Assembly (NCBI GenBank): GCA_015065605.1
Contig: SVPZ01000011.1
Location: 1-62,922, forward strand
Length of the DNA stretch: 62,922 nt
Reading direction: 5' to 3'
Origin: Oscillospiraceae bacterium
GTDB lineage: Bacteria > Bacillota > Clostridia > Oscillospirales > Acutalibacteraceae
Shown: positions 62,838-62,922 of the stretch, piece by piece
Numbering within the stretch: the first letter of the stretch is position 1
Layout of the letters: each line of letters opens with the position of its first letter
Notes under the pieces: model-generated
Told to the model about the DNA's origin: nothing
What the model saw: the letters and a program-made list of their open reading frames with translations, nothing else
The model's database searches: none
Translations under genes and position numbers: made by a program

Positions 62838-62922
62838 TTATTTCCAATCATTTCTGCTCAAAATTAAATCCTCTTTGATGCTTTTATCTCCGTTATATCC
62901 GTGTGTTCCGGTCACAGAAGTG
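62838..62922 (-). CDS. C-terminal end of a gene running off the window
   Basis: On the minus strand an open frame enters from the right edge and ends at TAA (62838-62840), giving 27 residues with VTGTHGYNGDKSIKEDLILS. Too short to identify. It lies next to the tRNA-Pro fragment on the side where an integrated element is expected. Confidence 0.3.
   Translation of the reverse strand, partial: TSVTGTHGYNGDKSIKEDLILSRNDWK

Overview
The window looks like chromosome from an anaerobic, low-to-middling GC member of the Bacillota, class Clostridia, probably a gut lineage of the Oscillospirales type. Signs of this are strong AGGAGG-type ribosome sites, many sigma-A promoters with 17-nt spacers, two T-box leaders, the clostridial GlgC/GlgD pair, pyruvate:ferredoxin oxidoreductase, a flavin reductase-rubredoxin fusion, a lone BioY biotin importer, and an AspRS plus GatCAB-type locus. 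The genus cannot be fixed from the sequence alone.

Layout. 1-2060: end of a metallo-beta-lactamase-fold gene, two gene remnants and a lipoprotein. 2065-4158: leftward operon of a GH130-like mannoside enzyme and a membrane-anchored EEP-family hydrolase. 4415-10064: glycogen operon glgB-glgC-glgD-glgA, then uppP. 10999-12611: tryptophan T-box and a standalone trpB. 12736-16710: ECF sigma operon with a DUF4367-like anti-sigma protein and two exported proteins. 16737-20302: mtaB, a degenerate HPr and a leftward PqqD-like/ABC exporter pair. 20431-22904: membrane protein, nnr and a lipoprotein. 23039-26584: nifJ. 26596-27494: a ~900-bp inverted-repeat-bounded element carrying a hairpin array and one AT-rich gene. 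27485-29682: divergent AraC regulator and Gfo/Idh/MocA oxidoreductase. 29720-31999: ung, degV and a zinc-ribbon membrane protein. 32063-36402: tandem GH127-like paralogues separated by a ~306-bp MITE-like repeat. 36592-41129: hypothetical protein, alpha/beta hydrolase and a large secreted InlB-repeat protein. 41341-44992: glyA with a metallophosphoesterase, Hrb-like flavoprotein and bioY. 45128-49749: AraC, GH38 alpha-mannosidase, nitrilase-family and YjbR-like genes. 49854-54851: EEP hydrolase, SDR, TIGR04076, dGTPase-like, SGNH, DUF6440 and asparaginase genes. 54931-59901: T-box, AspRS-GatC fusion, degenerate gatA and gatB. 60008-62620: GGDEF and MATE proteins. 62759-62922: a tRNA-Pro 3' fragment that looks like the far end of an integrative element.

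How it works together. The central theme is carbohydrate: glycogen storage, pyruvate oxidation, and scattered glycosidase loci (GH130, GH127, GH38) with AraC control. The most unusual locus is the aspartyl-tRNA unit: AspRS carries a complete GatC-like domain at its C terminus, and the following GatA homologue has lost two of the three catalytic residues of the amidase triad while GatB looks intact. The best candidate for an undescribed mobile unit is the 26.6-27.5 kb element, whose long imperfect terminal repeats enclose a run of small hairpins, a promoter, a cargo gene and a terminator, with no transposase.
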